NCBI GenBank assembly: GCA_902518965.1
Contig: CABYIQ010000001.1
Coordinates: 124,001-188,000 of the forward strand
Length of the DNA stretch: 64,000 nucleotides
Source of the DNA: an uncultured SAR116 cluster alpha proteobacterium
GTDB taxonomy: Bacteria > Pseudomonadota > Alphaproteobacteria > Puniceispirillales > Puniceispirillaceae
Direction: 5' to 3'
Numbering within the stretch: position 1 is the stretch's first letter; the number at the start of each line of letters is the position of its first letter. Both the position numbers and the translations under genes were made by a program. This document shows, in pieces, positions 20,082 through 28,897 of this stretch. The notes below the pieces were generated by a model, which was not told the DNA's origin, made no database searches, and saw nothing but the letters and a program-made list of their open reading frames with translations.

Positions 20082-20426
20082 TTAAAGCTTACGGCTTTGT
20101 TTTTCAACAAGGCCAGAGGTACCCTGTCTACGATCAAGCTCCTGCCAAACATCCTGTGGATCAATATCAGCTGCCGCCCATACCACTAGGAGATGATATA
20201 ACAAATCAGCTGATTCAGCGGTTAATTTGACCTTGTTATGATTCAATGCTTCAATTAGGATTTCTGTAGCTTCTTCACATAATTTACGAGCTGGATTTTC
20301 AGGTGCATTTACAAACAGCTGGGCCGTATAACTATCTTCAGGTGACTCATCTTTGCGACTTACAATAACGTCATAAAGCCTGTCAAGGCTATGTCTGAGA
20401 TCAACTTTGTTACTCTGAAATGCCAT
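20082..20426 (-). CDS. hisE: Phosphoribosyl-ATP pyrophosphatase
   Basis: 114 aa from the ATG at 20424-20426, which has AGAGGTGA upstream; a GTG at 20438 overlapping the hisF stop is the alternative. MazG-like all-helical enzyme for the second step of histidine synthesis, with the metal-binding EEATEILIEAL segment (near residue 60) and ESADLLYHLLVV. It is a separate HisE without a fused HisI. Confidence 0.92.
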   Translation of the reverse strand: MAFQSNKVDLRHSLDRLYDVIVSRKDESPEDSYTAQLFVNAPENPARKLCEEATEILIEALNHNKVKLTAESADLLYHLLVVWAAADIDPQDVWQELDRRQGTSGLVEKQSRKL

Positions 20427-20434
20427 CTGTCTTT

Positions 20435-21217
20435 TCACCTCTCAGCCTCATCAGAAATCAAGCGGCGCACAGGTACGCCAGCTTCCTGCATTGCTGATTT
20501 TGCCTCATCAATTGTAAATTGTCCAAAATGGAACACAGATGCAGCCAAAACAGCACTGGCATGTCCTTCCAGCACAGCTTGTGCGAAGTGCTTGGGCTGG
20601 CCAGCTCCACCTGATGCGATTACAGGTATATTAATTGCATCACTGACCGCTCGTGTGAGTGGCAGATCAAAACCTTCCTGAGTGCCATCACCGCGCATTG
20701 AAGTCAGCAAAATTTCACCAGCACCCAAGTTGGCGGCTTGCTCAGCCCAAATAACCGCGTCAATGCCGGTAGGCTGCCGCCCGCCATGTGTAGTAACTTC
20801 AAACATACCAGCCTCATTTAACCGCGCATCAATTGCTAGAACAACGCACTGACTACCAAATTTGTCTGCAGCACGCGCAATCAGGCCGGGGTCTTTAACA
20901 GCCGCAGAATTGATAGAGACTTTATCAGCACCACATAGAAGCAATTTGCGAAAATCACTGACCTTACGTACACCTCCGCCAACGGTAAGTGGCATGAAAC
21001 ATTGATCCGCTGTCCGTGAAATCACCTCATAAATTGTCTCACGACCCTCATGGGTTGCTGTGATATCCAAAAAGCATAACTCGTCGGCACCAGAGGCATC
21101 ATAAATACGTGCCTGTTCAACGGGATCACCTGCATCAACTAAATTAACAAAATTCACGCCTTTAACTACACGACCTTCATGCACATCAAGACAAGGTATA
21201 ACACGCGCGCTTAACAT
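20435..21217 (-). CDS. hisF: Imidazole glycerol phosphate synthase, cyclase subunit
   Basis: 260 aa TIM barrel. Catalytic Asp in [17 protein letters not shown] at the start and a second catalytic Asp in VLAIDARL, with LTVGGGVR and the C-terminal [13 protein letters not shown] block. With HisH it makes imidazole glycerol phosphate. The start overlaps the end of hisA by 7 bases, which implies coupling. Confidence 0.97.
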   Translation of the reverse strand: MLSARVIPCLDVHEGRVVKGVNFVNLVDAGDPVEQARIYDASGADELCFLDITATHEGRETIYEVISRTADQCFMPLTVGGGVRKVSDFRKLLLCGADKVSINSAAVKDPGLIARAADKFGSQCVVLAIDARLNEAGMFEVTTHGGRQPTGIDAVIWAEQAANLGAGEILLTSMRGDGTQEGFDLPLTRAVSDAINIPVIASGGAGQPKHFAQAVLEGHASAVLAASVFHFGQFTIDEAKSAMQEAGVPVRRLISDEAER

Positions 21218-21945
21218 AACTCTCCTTTGGCCGCTGCAAGCGCCTGTTTCAAATCAATACGCCCATCATAAAGGGCCCGTCCTGTGATCACTCCTTCAAG
21301 ACCTTTATGCGCTAATGCTGCGCAGGCAGAGATATCTTCAAGCCCACGCACACCTCCAGATGCAATAACGGGGATAGACACAGCAGACGCCAGCTCTGAT
21401 GTCGCTTGCGCATTCACACCAGTCAATGCGCCATCGCGCGTTATGTCTGTAAAAATAACTGCTGCCACGCCACAATCTTCAAACCGGCGAACAAGATCAA
21501 CAGTCTTGACCTGACTTGTTTCAAGCCAACCTTCAGCCGCAACCATTCCCTCACGTGCATCTGCACCAACCGCAATCTGCCCTGGAAAAGACGATGCCGC
21601 TTCTTTCACCAGCTCGGGGTCCTTCAAGGCCGCTGTGCCCAGAACGACACGACTAATTCCTATAGACAGCAATGTCTCGATGTTCTTCATTGTCCGGATG
21701 CCACCTCCCAGCTGCACCTTCAAACCAGTTTTTAGGATATCTTTCACAGCGACATTGTTTCTGCTTTCACCAGCCACAGCACCGTCGAGGTCTACCACAT
21801 GGATCCATTCACACCCTGAATCACCAAATTTTTTGGCTTGTGCGCCTGGGTCTGGAGCATAAACTGTAAGCTTATCAAAATCGCCTTGAAACAGGCGGAC
21901 AGCCTGACCTTCTTTCAAATCGATGGCTGGATAAAGAGTTATCAT
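21211..21945 (-). CDS. hisA: ProFAR isomerase
   Basis: 244 aa from the ATG at 21943-21945, which gives the canonical start [18 protein letters not shown]; the frame is open far upstream but that part overlaps the acetyltransferase gene. TIM barrel isomerase with the first catalytic Asp in PAIDLK, LGGGIR near residue 80, the second Asp in [10 protein letters not shown] and VIASGGVR near 200. Fourth gene of the operon in transcription order. Confidence 0.96.
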   Translation of the reverse strand: MITLYPAIDLKEGQAVRLFQGDFDKLTVYAPDPGAQAKKFGDSGCEWIHVVDLDGAVAGESRNNVAVKDILKTGLKVQLGGGIRTMKNIETLLSIGISRVVLGTAALKDPELVKEAASSFPGQIAVGADAREGMVAAEGWLETSQVKTVDLVRRFEDCGVAAVIFTDITRDGALTGVNAQATSELASAVSIPVIASGGVRGLEDISACAALAHKGLEGVITGRALYDGRIDLKQALAAAKGELC

Positions 21946-21979
21946 ATGATGAATATGCTTTCTGTCAAGAAAACAGACG

Positions 21980-22528
21980 TTATCGCGTCTGCAAAAGTTT
22001 ACTGAAGTACAGGCCAGGAATAAATTCATCACCAACATAAGCATAAAACGGATTTGTGCCAAATTGCTGGTATCCACGTAGACGGAAGGCCCGGATAGCC
22101 CTGTCCTGTGTTGCCCGAACATCGAGATTCAAAATCTTAAACCCTTCTGACAGAGCGAAGTCCTCTGCCTCAGCAACCAGCTTTCCAGCAAGGCCGTGGC
22201 CTCGTGCCCAAGGGGCCAAAAAAAACGTCCTCAGCTGGCATGCAAATGCCTGCGCCTCATTATTACGGGATGGGCTAACAATCTGGCATGAGCCAGCAAT
22301 TACATGATCCAACTTTCCCAGAAACAAGGTCACATCAGGAATGAGTAGCGCGCCGCGCCAATAATCTTCCAGAACTGTGCGTGGGGGAGGTGCCAGCCAG
22401 CCAAAGCCACCACCAGCATCAATCGCTTCTTCTGTTGCGTCACAAAGTTCAGAAATGTCATAGGCATTAAGTTCTGTGACCATTTCAACAGTTACGAGAG
22501 GCTGTCTGCCCTCGGGGGGGTGAGTCAT
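21980..22528 (-). CDS. GNAT family N-acetyltransferase
   Basis: 182 aa from the ATG at 22526-22528; a longer frame would overlap hisH by about 80 bases. The acetyl-CoA site is recognisable as LAPWARGHGLAGKLVAEAE (R-x2-G-x-G/A pattern), followed by ILNLDVRATQDRAIRAFRLRGYQQFG, typical of GNAT motif B. The substrate cannot be told from sequence. It sits between hisH and hisA, an inserted but same-strand position, so it is probably co-transcribed with the histidine genes. A similar gene is found near his genes in some relatives; its role in the pathway is unknown. Confidence 0.82.
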   Translation of the reverse strand: MTHPPEGRQPLVTVEMVTELNAYDISELCDATEEAIDAGGGFGWLAPPPRTVLEDYWRGALLIPDVTLFLGKLDHVIAGSCQIVSPSRNNEAQAFACQLRTFFLAPWARGHGLAGKLVAEAEDFALSEGFKILNLDVRATQDRAIRAFRLRGYQQFGTNPFYAYVGDEFIPGLYFSKLLQTR

Positions 22529-22559
22529 TTGTGCCACCACTTTGTCGACTGTTTCATTA

Positions 22560-23222
22560 TCAAGGCTGCCATTTGAGAAACTCCTGCAAAAAACACTGAC
22601 CAGCTTGCTGGCTTTTTTCAGGGTGAAATTGCGTAGCAATTACATTTTCGTGCCCAATCACAGCTGCCACATCCACACCATATGCAGCTGTGGCCAGACA
22701 ATGCGATGGTTGGGCCAGCTGAAATATATAGCTATGTACAAAATAAACCTGCATCTGAGTTCGCATTTGCGCCAAAACAGGATGATTAGGCTGATGAAGC
22801 TGCAAGTGGTTCCAGCCCATATGCGGAATTTTCAAAGTGGACAGGCTCTGTTTGTCCATCTTCTCGCCAAGATGGATCACATCACCCGGAATCCAGCCCA
22901 AGCCAGGAACAGCTGTGCCGCCCTCGTTGCCCAAATCAGCGAGAAGCTGCATGCCGACACATATGCCAAGAAATGGTCGTGCCTGCGCCTTAACGAGATC
23001 ATTCAAAGTGTCGATCATGTCCTCTATTGCAGACAAGCCAGCATAACAGTCAGCAAAATGGCCAACACCTGGTAAGATGATCCGGTCGCAACTTTTTAAA
23101 TCGTGTGCTGTGGTAATTCGTTCAGTTTCATCACCGGGGCAGGCAACTGAGGCTGCCTGACGAATAGCATTCTGGACAGAATGTAGATTACCTGACCCAT
23201 AATCTATGATTCCAATTTTCAT
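22560..23222 (-). CDS. hisH: Imidazole glycerol phosphate synthase, glutaminase subunit
   Basis: 220 aa. Class I glutamine amidotransferase with the nucleophile Cys in FLGICVGMQLL, the oxyanion-strand upstream (LPGVGHFADC) and the His-Glu pair in QFHPEKSQ near the C-terminus. IGIIDYGSGNLHSV is the canonical start. It feeds ammonia to HisF. It follows hisB by 12 bases. Confidence 0.96.
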   Translation of the reverse strand: MKIGIIDYGSGNLHSVQNAIRQAASVACPGDETERITTAHDLKSCDRIILPGVGHFADCYAGLSAIEDMIDTLNDLVKAQARPFLGICVGMQLLADLGNEGGTAVPGLGWIPGDVIHLGEKMDKQSLSTLKIPHMGWNHLQLHQPNHPVLAQMRTQMQVYFVHSYIFQLAQPSHCLATAAYGVDVAAVIGHENVIATQFHPEKSQQAGQCFLQEFLKWQP

Positions 23223-23234
23223 CTAACGCCTATT

Positions 23235-23837
23235 TTATAAAGATCCGCCGAGCACGCCTTTTGTTGACGGTATGCGCCCGTCACCACGGGGGTCCATTTC
23301 AGTGGCTTGGCGCAAAGCTCGGGCCAGAGCCTTGAAACAGCTTTCAACAATATGGTGTGTATTTTCGCCATATTCATTTTTTACATGCAAGGTCAACCCA
23401 GCACTCATTGCGAAGGCCTGAAACCATTCTCGAAATAATTCGGTTTCCATAGTACCAAGTTTTTCCGCTGGTAAATCAACCTGCCAAATCAAAAATGGTC
23501 GGCCGGATACATCCAAAACTACTCGGCTGAGACATTCATCCATAGGCACATAGCTGTTCGCATAGCGGTTAATTCCCGCACGCTCGTCAAGAGCCTTGTC
23601 TAAGGCTGCACCGATCGCCCATCCTGTATCTTCAGTAGTGTGGTGATCATCGATATGTAGATCACCCTTTGCTTTAAGAGTGATATCCATGAAGCTATGT
23701 CGGGCGAGTTGTTCCAGCATGTGGTCAAGAAACCCAATGCCTGTATTGATATCAGCCTGACCGGTACCGTCAATATTCAGAGTGACAGATATCTGTGTTT
23801 CTTTAGTTTTTCTTTCAATTTGCGCATTACGTGACAT
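23235..23837 (-). CDS. hisB: Imidazoleglycerol-phosphate dehydratase
   Basis: 200 aa, monofunctional form without the phosphatase domain. Metal-binding motifs [13 protein letters not shown] (near residue 64) and [16 protein letters not shown] (near 160), with [16 protein letters not shown] in between, are intact. First gene of the histidine operon; the 80-odd bases before it, after the XRE gene, should hold the promoter. Confidence 0.96.
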   Translation of the reverse strand: MSRNAQIERKTKETQISVTLNIDGTGQADINTGIGFLDHMLEQLARHSFMDITLKAKGDLHIDDHHTTEDTGWAIGAALDKALDERAGINRYANSYVPMDECLSRVVLDVSGRPFLIWQVDLPAEKLGTMETELFREWFQAFAMSAGLTLHVKNEYGENTHHIVESCFKALARALRQATEMDPRGDGRIPSTKGVLGGSL

Positions 23838-23921
23838 GGCGGACCGCCTTACTCTGTTGTGAACCTGTTCACTATTCGAGTGTCGTGATAACAGCTTTCC
23901 ATTAAAAATGCCAGATGAAGC

Positions 23922-24341
23922 TCACGCCTTATCAGAGGACGCTTCGGCCACACTAGATGAAATATAAGCAGATAATTTACTTGTTCCTAACTGGCTGCTC
24001 AGGACTTCATTTAAGTCTGAACACTGCACGTCAGACAGTCGGTCAATGTTCTGTGCTAGCAGATTAGCCAAAAATGTCGCTTCAGCTGAAAGGCCGCCTG
24101 TCTTAATTGTTGGCTTTGGGTGCGACATCTGTGCTAAATATTTCAGTTGCTCAGCATCATCCCATATCAATCCAAACCAGACACATATCTGGTCAACAAA
24201 AGCCGGTGAGGGCTTGCCCCTTTGACCGTGTTCAAGTCCTGAAATATAGGCAGCTGATACGCCCAACACTTTTGCCTGTTCTTGCAAAGTCACGCCTTTC
24301 TGACGGCGTAATTGTCTCGATTTAAGGCCAAAGGGTGTCAT
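23922..24341 (-). CDS. XRE-family helix-turn-helix regulator
   Basis: 139 aa from the ATG at 24339-24341, preceded by AAGAG; a GTG at 24353 is the alternative. Residues about 8-62 form a lambda-repressor type HTH (LRRQKGVTLQEQAKVLGVSA, then YISGLEHGQRGKPSP). The C-terminal part is not recognised. It starts inside the end of the Smr gene (20-base overlap), so it is made from the same transcript. Similar regulators sit next to Smr genes in other alphaproteobacteria. Targets unknown. Confidence 0.85.
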   Translation of the reverse strand: MTPFGLKSRQLRRQKGVTLQEQAKVLGVSAAYISGLEHGQRGKPSPAFVDQICVWFGLIWDDAEQLKYLAQMSHPKPTIKTGGLSAEATFLANLLAQNIDRLSDVQCSDLNEVLSSQLGTSKLSAYISSSVAEASSDKA

Positions 24342-24933
24342 TTTTCTCTTCACGCTGACGTTTCAGACGGATGTATAATGCACCCTTTCCCCCATCTTTT
24401 GGCTGGGCATAAGAGATAGCATTTAAATGGTGGCACAGCGGCGCATCTTTCAACCATTCCGGGACCTTCTCACGCAGAATGCCGTTTCCGTCACGGCCCT
24501 TTCCAGTGATAATCAACACATGCCGAAAGTTATTGCGCACAGCAGCGCCAATGAAGACTTTAACTTCTTTTTGCGCTTGTTCTTGCGACAGACCATGTAA
24601 ATCTAATCTATCTTCTATAGGCACCTGACCACGCTGCATCCGACGAGCTGATGTCCTGTCTATACCAGACGTTTCACCCAGCCGAATGTCCGCTGGCATT
24701 GTTTTATCAGATGATGTTTTAGCTTTTCCTTGGCTTATTTGAACGGACTGGGAGCGATCAGTCCAACTTGTTTTTAGTGGCCATGTCTTGGGGCTCTCTC
24801 TCTGCTTCGGTGTTTGAAAAGCTGACTGCGGGTTCATTCTCCTGACGCTTTGGGTCACTTGTTCCCAAAGTAACTTATCATCATCATGCCGTCCTGTAGG
24901 ATCTAGCGGAATGTCTTTGCCGTTGTGTCCCAT
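24322..24933 (-). CDS. Smr-domain protein
   Basis: 203 aa from the ATG at 24931-24933 (AAGG upstream); the frame also reaches a TTG directly after the previous stop. The first 115 residues are polar and poorly conserved. The C-terminal Smr domain, as in MutS2, has DLHGLSQEQAQ near residue 110, VLIITGKGRDGNGILREKVP near 140 and the closing AQPKDGGKGALYIRLKR. Stand-alone Smr proteins are thought to nick or bind nucleic acids; no specific role can be given. Confidence 0.88.
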   Translation of the reverse strand: MGHNGKDIPLDPTGRHDDDKLLWEQVTQSVRRMNPQSAFQTPKQRESPKTWPLKTSWTDRSQSVQISQGKAKTSSDKTMPADIRLGETSGIDRTSARRMQRGQVPIEDRLDLHGLSQEQAQKEVKVFIGAAVRNNFRHVLIITGKGRDGNGILREKVPEWLKDAPLCHHLNAISYAQPKDGGKGALYIRLKRQREEKNDTLWP

Positions 24934-24987
24934 AAATACCTTTTTTGGGTTAATTCTATATCTTATGCAAATGCTTTTTAGGTCCAA

Positions 24988-25647
24988 TCAGCTGTCAACC
25001 TCATTTTGTGTGTCAACCAGCTTCCAATTCGGGTCGTCCAATTGCGTATCACGTTCAAAAATCCAGATATCAGTAATAACGGCCTGTTCTTCTGATTCAT
25101 CCTCGACTATATCTCCAGCATTGTTTGTAACTGTACGACTTTGTTCACTGACAAACGTAACAGTTACAGATGCAATGAAATCTTTCACCGATCCATCTGT
25201 AAGCTGAACATCATTAATCGCATGAACAATGATCGTAAGCTGATCGCCTTCTTTGTTTCGGGCATGTATGCTTTGTGCAAACTCCTCATAGAGTTCAAAA
25301 GCCAACAGTCGCCGCAAAGTGGACAGATCCCCATCGGCGAATGCCTGCAAAACCATGCTGAACGCACTGGCAGCGCCTTGCATAAACTCATTATCTTTGA
25401 ATAGAGGGTCTGCCTGTCGGACAGCTTCGAGGCCTTGTCCATTTGCGGTTTCTGAGGCAGCCTTTTTAGTTCGCAAAGGAACAATCTTTTTTGGAACATT
25501 GTCATTGTCCGTTTTAGCAGACCCATCAAAAGCGGATTGTTCGGGGCGCTTTTGTTCGAAGCCGTCACGACTGCCCAGAATGGATCTTAAGCGGAAAATT
25601 AAAAACAAGGCAATGGCTGCAAAAATAAGAATATCAATAAAAGGCAT
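24988..25647 (-). CDS. Tim44-like domain membrane protein (TimA type)
   Basis: 219 aa from the ATG at 25645-25647; a GTG four codons upstream is possible. One N-terminal transmembrane segment (about residues 4-20), a polar linker, then the Tim44-like domain from about residue 80 (DPLFKDNEFMQGAASAFSMV...FADGDLSTLRRLLAFELYEEF...). Bacterial relatives, such as Caulobacter TimA, are inner-membrane proteins with a cytoplasmic or periplasmic domain of uncertain job. The Smr gene follows 54 bases later, without the mltA gene often found between them. Confidence 0.85.
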   Translation of the reverse strand: MPFIDILIFAAIALFLIFRLRSILGSRDGFEQKRPEQSAFDGSAKTDNDNVPKKIVPLRTKKAASETANGQGLEAVRQADPLFKDNEFMQGAASAFSMVLQAFADGDLSTLRRLLAFELYEEFAQSIHARNKEGDQLTIIVHAINDVQLTDGSVKDFIASVTVTFVSEQSRTVTNNAGDIVEDESEEQAVITDIWIFERDTQLDDPNWKLVDTQNEVDS

Positions 25648-25798
25648 GGTCCACGTCACAAATAGCCAGAGAGTTAATCAGTTTCCTAAATACGGCAAGA
25701 AGGGTAACAGATTGTATCTCAACAATCACTACCCATATTTACCTTATAACTAGTAGACATAAGCTTTACTGGGCCAAGTTACAAGCAAAGGGATAAAA

Positions 25799-26335
25799 AT
25801 GCCTCTTCTTCTTCTCATTTTTTTTGGGATTTATGGCTGGATTGAATTCGAAATGTTCATTGCAATCGGCAATGCTGTTGGTGGATTGGTTACTTTTCTG
25901 GGCATTTTTGTCACCGCTTTTATTGGAGTTGCGCTGATGAAACGTCAGGGTACATGGGTTTTAAAACAATGGCAAAGCAGAATTAGAGAAGGAGAGATGG
26001 ATACATCAACACTAGCCAGTGGGGTGTCTCTAGTATTGGGTGCAGTTTTGATGTTACTGCCAGGGTATGTAACAGATTTCCTTGGTCTTCTTTGCTTTAT
26101 ACCGGTTCTGCGGGTGCTGATTGGCCAATCCCTGCTCCGCCGGTTAGGTGGCTCTATTTATTCAGCAAATGTCTCCACAAATTTTTCCTCGCAATTTAGA
26201 TCAAAAGACAGTTTTTCCCCCTACAGCTCTGAAGATACAAAACAAAAAAGACCCTCATTTTACGCTCATCAAAAACCACTGAAGGGCGAACTTATAGAAG
26301 GTCAATACGAAACAAAAGACGATCCGCAAAAATAA
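25799..26335 (+). CDS. fxsA: FxsA family membrane protein
   Basis: 178 aa. Hydrophobic segments at about residues 1-18, 25-48 and 72-100 with the FxsA signature (IEFEMFIAIGNAVGG... and LASGVSLVLGAVLMLLPGYVTDFLG). The C-terminal 60 residues are polar. FxsA was named for suppressing F-plasmid exclusion of phage T7; its normal role is unclear. It precedes secB on the same strand and is divergent from the Tim44-like gene, a conserved alphaproteobacterial order. Confidence 0.88.
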   Translation: MPLLLLIFFGIYGWIEFEMFIAIGNAVGGLVTFLGIFVTAFIGVALMKRQGTWVLKQWQSRIREGEMDTSTLASGVSLVLGAVLMLLPGYVTDFLGLLCFIPVLRVLIGQSLLRRLGGSIYSANVSTNFSSQFRSKDSFSPYSSEDTKQKRPSFYAHQKPLKGELIEGQYETKDDPQK

Positions 26336-26440
26336 CCACGAACTTTTTGGAAAGCTTGAGAGTAAACCCATGGACTGATAGATACAAAAAACCGATCCTC
26401 GTTGTCTGAATTCACCCCTCATAGAGAGTAAACAGAAAAA

Positions 26441-26926
26441 ATGGCAGTAAAACATTCATCATCTGACCCCCAACAGCAAATCAGCGTGCACGCACAATAT
26501 GTCAAAGATTTATCCTTTGAAAGCCCAGCCGCACCAGATTGTTTTGTAAAAACTCTCGGTCAGCCGGATGTGCAAATTGGAGTAAATGTTACCGCAAAGC
26601 GCATTAATGAAACCTTGTTTGAAGTTGAATTGATATTGACGGCGACTGCAAAGGTTAAAGAGAAAATACTCTTTGTAACTGAACTTGCTTATGCTGGTTT
26701 GATGTCTGCAACAAATATTAGCGACGACAATATTCAGCCACTGATGATGACCGAAGGGCCACGCTTACTATTTCCATTTGCACGCGCCATCATGTCTGAC
26801 ACAACTCGTGATGGTGGTTTTTTGCCGCTTAACCTTAATCCAATAGATTTTATTGCTTTATATCGAAATAATGTTGCAGACTCTGAGGGGGAACATAAAA
26901 AAGAATCTAATTCACCCTCTAAATAA
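26441..26926 (+). CDS. secB: Protein-export chaperone SecB
   Basis: 161 aa. Cytoplasmic tetrameric chaperone that holds preproteins for SecA. Typical segments are AQYVKDLSFESPAAPDCF near residue 19, VNVTAKRINETLFEVEL near 47 and FPFARAIMSDTTRDGGFLPLNLNPIDF near 110-137. The C-terminus is acidic and polar. It is convergent with dnaQ. Confidence 0.95.
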   Translation: MAVKHSSSDPQQQISVHAQYVKDLSFESPAAPDCFVKTLGQPDVQIGVNVTAKRINETLFEVELILTATAKVKEKILFVTELAYAGLMSATNISDDNIQPLMMTEGPRLLFPFARAIMSDTTRDGGFLPLNLNPIDFIALYRNNVADSEGEHKKESNSPSK

Positions 26927-26942
26927 TCGTTTTCAGAGACAC

Positions 26943-27653
26943 TCAACGCAGCCAAATCGGGTTATTCATCTTCGCTAACAAGTCCTTATGTGCAGCACTT
27001 TCAATACCAGATATTGCGAATGTGCGTGCAGGCCTCACGGAACGTTCGCTCAGAATAAACCCAGAAAGATTTGTACCCTCACCAGATATCTTATTATTTG
27101 ATGGTTTGTCTTCTGTTCCATCCTCCAATTTCAGACCCGGTTGGCGACCACCTTTCAATTCCACAAATACAGAGGCTAGAAGATCTGCATCAATCAGAGC
27201 ACCATGCAAATCACGGTGCGAATTATCAACACCAAATCGTCTGCATAGCGCGTCCAAACTGGCTTGAGCTCCTGGGTATTTCTGGCGGGCTAATGGTAAC
27301 GTGTCGATCACACGTTCCATAGACAAAGGCGGATGACCACAACGTGAAAACTCAGCATTCAAAAACCCTATATCAAAGGGCGCGTTATGAATCACCAAGA
27401 AATCATCTTTAATAAAGTCTGTAAATTCAGTCAAAATATCAGAAAATATCGGCTTATCTGCTAGAAATTCAGAAGATAACCCATGTATATCTTGTGCACC
27501 AACATCTATGTCACGTTCCGGATTTATATACAGATGAAGCGAGCGACCAGTAACAGAAAGATTTAACATTTCTACAGCGCCAATTTCAATGATACGATGA
27601 CCATCCTTTGCTGATAATCCAGTTGTTTCGGTATCGAGAACCAAATGACGCAT
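26943..27653 (-). CDS. dnaQ: DNA polymerase III epsilon subunit (3'-5' proofreading exonuclease)
   Basis: 236 aa from the ATG at 27651-27653, giving MRHLVLDTETTGLSAKDGHR, the usual start; a second in-frame ATG at 27701 inside coaE would add 16 residues. DEDDh exonuclease: Asp and Glu in LDTETTG, Asp in HNAPFDIGFLNAEF, His in NSHRDLHGALIDADLLA with its Asp. It ends 17 bases from secB and belongs to the leftward unit running from the DUF299 gene. Confidence 0.95.
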   Translation of the reverse strand: MRHLVLDTETTGLSAKDGHRIIEIGAVEMLNLSVTGRSLHLYINPERDIDVGAQDIHGLSSEFLADKPIFSDILTEFTDFIKDDFLVIHNAPFDIGFLNAEFSRCGHPPLSMERVIDTLPLARQKYPGAQASLDALCRRFGVDNSHRDLHGALIDADLLASVFVELKGGRQPGLKLEDGTEDKPSNNKISGEGTNLSGFILSERSVRPARTFAISGIESAAHKDLLAKMNNPIWLR

Positions 27654-27673
27654 GTGCTTAGCTGACACCTTCT

Positions 27674-28270
27674 TTAAATAAGTTTTTCTGTTCTTAACCA
27701 TCTCTTCAGACGCCTGAATGTTTCAGCCTGACCTAAGGACGATGGAAGTGCAAGGTTAGATGATTGACATTTTTTTAACTGTGGCCATTGTGCGTTTACA
27801 ATAGATGAGAGTTTTTCTTCTGTCATACCCCGCCGCCGCAGAGCACGCGCAGTTTGCAGGAATTCTGGACACCACACAGTGATCACACGGTCACAATCAC
27901 GGTCACCACCTGTCTCAAATAACAAAGGCACATCCAAAAACACCGCTTTTCTGCGCTGAAGTCTGTTATGCTGAATAAATCTCTGTTTTTGTTCACGAAT
28001 AAGCGGGTGCAGGATCTGTTCAAGCAGAACTTTTTTGTCCGGATCGGCAAACACGATATCACCTAAACGGATGCGATTTACACCTGACGCCATATTAACC
28101 ACTTCAGAGCCAAACAAAGATATGATATCATCAACTGCGCGACCGCCTGGACCCATAAGCTGATGCGCAGCTTTGTCGGAATCATGAACTTGAAAATTTA
28201 AACGGCGAAGCATAGCCGCGGCTGCTGTTTTTCCTGTCGCTATAGACCCTGTTAAACCAACTATAAGCAT
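27674..28270 (-). CDS. coaE: Dephospho-CoA kinase
   Basis: 198 aa. Last step of coenzyme A synthesis. P-loop GLTGSIATGKT at residues 5-15, DSDKAAHQLM near 33 and DVPLLFETGG near 105 match the family. It lies 3 bases after maf; in many relatives aroE sits between the two and is missing here. Confidence 0.95.
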   Translation of the reverse strand: MLIVGLTGSIATGKTAAAAMLRRLNFQVHDSDKAAHQLMGPGGRAVDDIISLFGSEVVNMASGVNRIRLGDIVFADPDKKVLLEQILHPLIREQKQRFIQHNRLQRRKAVFLDVPLLFETGGDRDCDRVITVWCPEFLQTARALRRRGMTEEKLSSIVNAQWPQLKKCQSSNLALPSSLGQAETFRRLKRWLRTEKLI

Positions 28271-28273
28271 TTT

Positions 28274-28897
28274 TCAGCCTGTTTTTCCAGCTGAGAGGCC
28301 ACGTTCACGCAAAAACGCCAATAAAGGCAGCATGGGCAGCCCCAATATATCATAATTTGACCCAGCAATGTCAGTAAAAAGATGCGCACCTCCCGTTTCA
28401 ACCTGATAAGCACCGGGCGTAGACATACAAGCTTCCGGAAAACCAGCAATATAATTGTCAATCTCAGCTTCGGATAGAGTTCGCATCAACAGGGTTGATG
28501 TTGAAAGATGATGCCATATCCGCTTTTGATCATGAAACAGAACACAAGCTGTAATCAACACATGCTTCCGGCCCTGCAAACCCAAAAGATGTGCCCTTGC
28601 CTCAACCAAGGTTTTAGGTTTGCTGAGCAGCTTTTCAGCACAAACCAAAATTTGATCGCACCCTAAAACATAACCAATGTGTTGTTGACTGACCGCCTCA
28701 GCTTTAAGTTCAGCCAACAATATCACAAGGTCTTCAAAAGAAAACCCATCTTGCAACGCACTATCTTTGATGGCCTCTTCATCAATATCTGCTGGGGAGA
28801 TCTTAAACAGAAGCTTCGCTGCATCTAACATTCTAGCACGTGTCGGGCTTGCTGAAGCAAGGATTAGAGGCTGGCCAGATAAAGACCATTTAATCAT
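28274..28897 (-). CDS. maf: Maf-like nucleoside triphosphate pyrophosphatase
   Basis: 207 aa. Opening LILASASPTRARML near residue 11 and VLGCDQILVCAEKLLSKPKT near 80 with the catalytic Asp are typical of Maf/YhdE-family pyrophosphatases, which act on dTTP/UTP or modified nucleotides. Its start overlaps the end of the DUF299 gene by 4 bases (ATGA). Which Maf subfamily it belongs to was not resolved. Confidence 0.9.
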   Translation of the reverse strand: MIKWSLSGQPLILASASPTRARMLDAAKLLFKISPADIDEEAIKDSALQDGFSFEDLVILLAELKAEAVSQQHIGYVLGCDQILVCAEKLLSKPKTLVEARAHLLGLQGRKHVLITACVLFHDQKRIWHHLSTSTLLMRTLSEAEIDNYIAGFPEACMSTPGAYQVETGGAHLFTDIAGSNYDILGLPMLPLLAFLRERGLSAGKTG

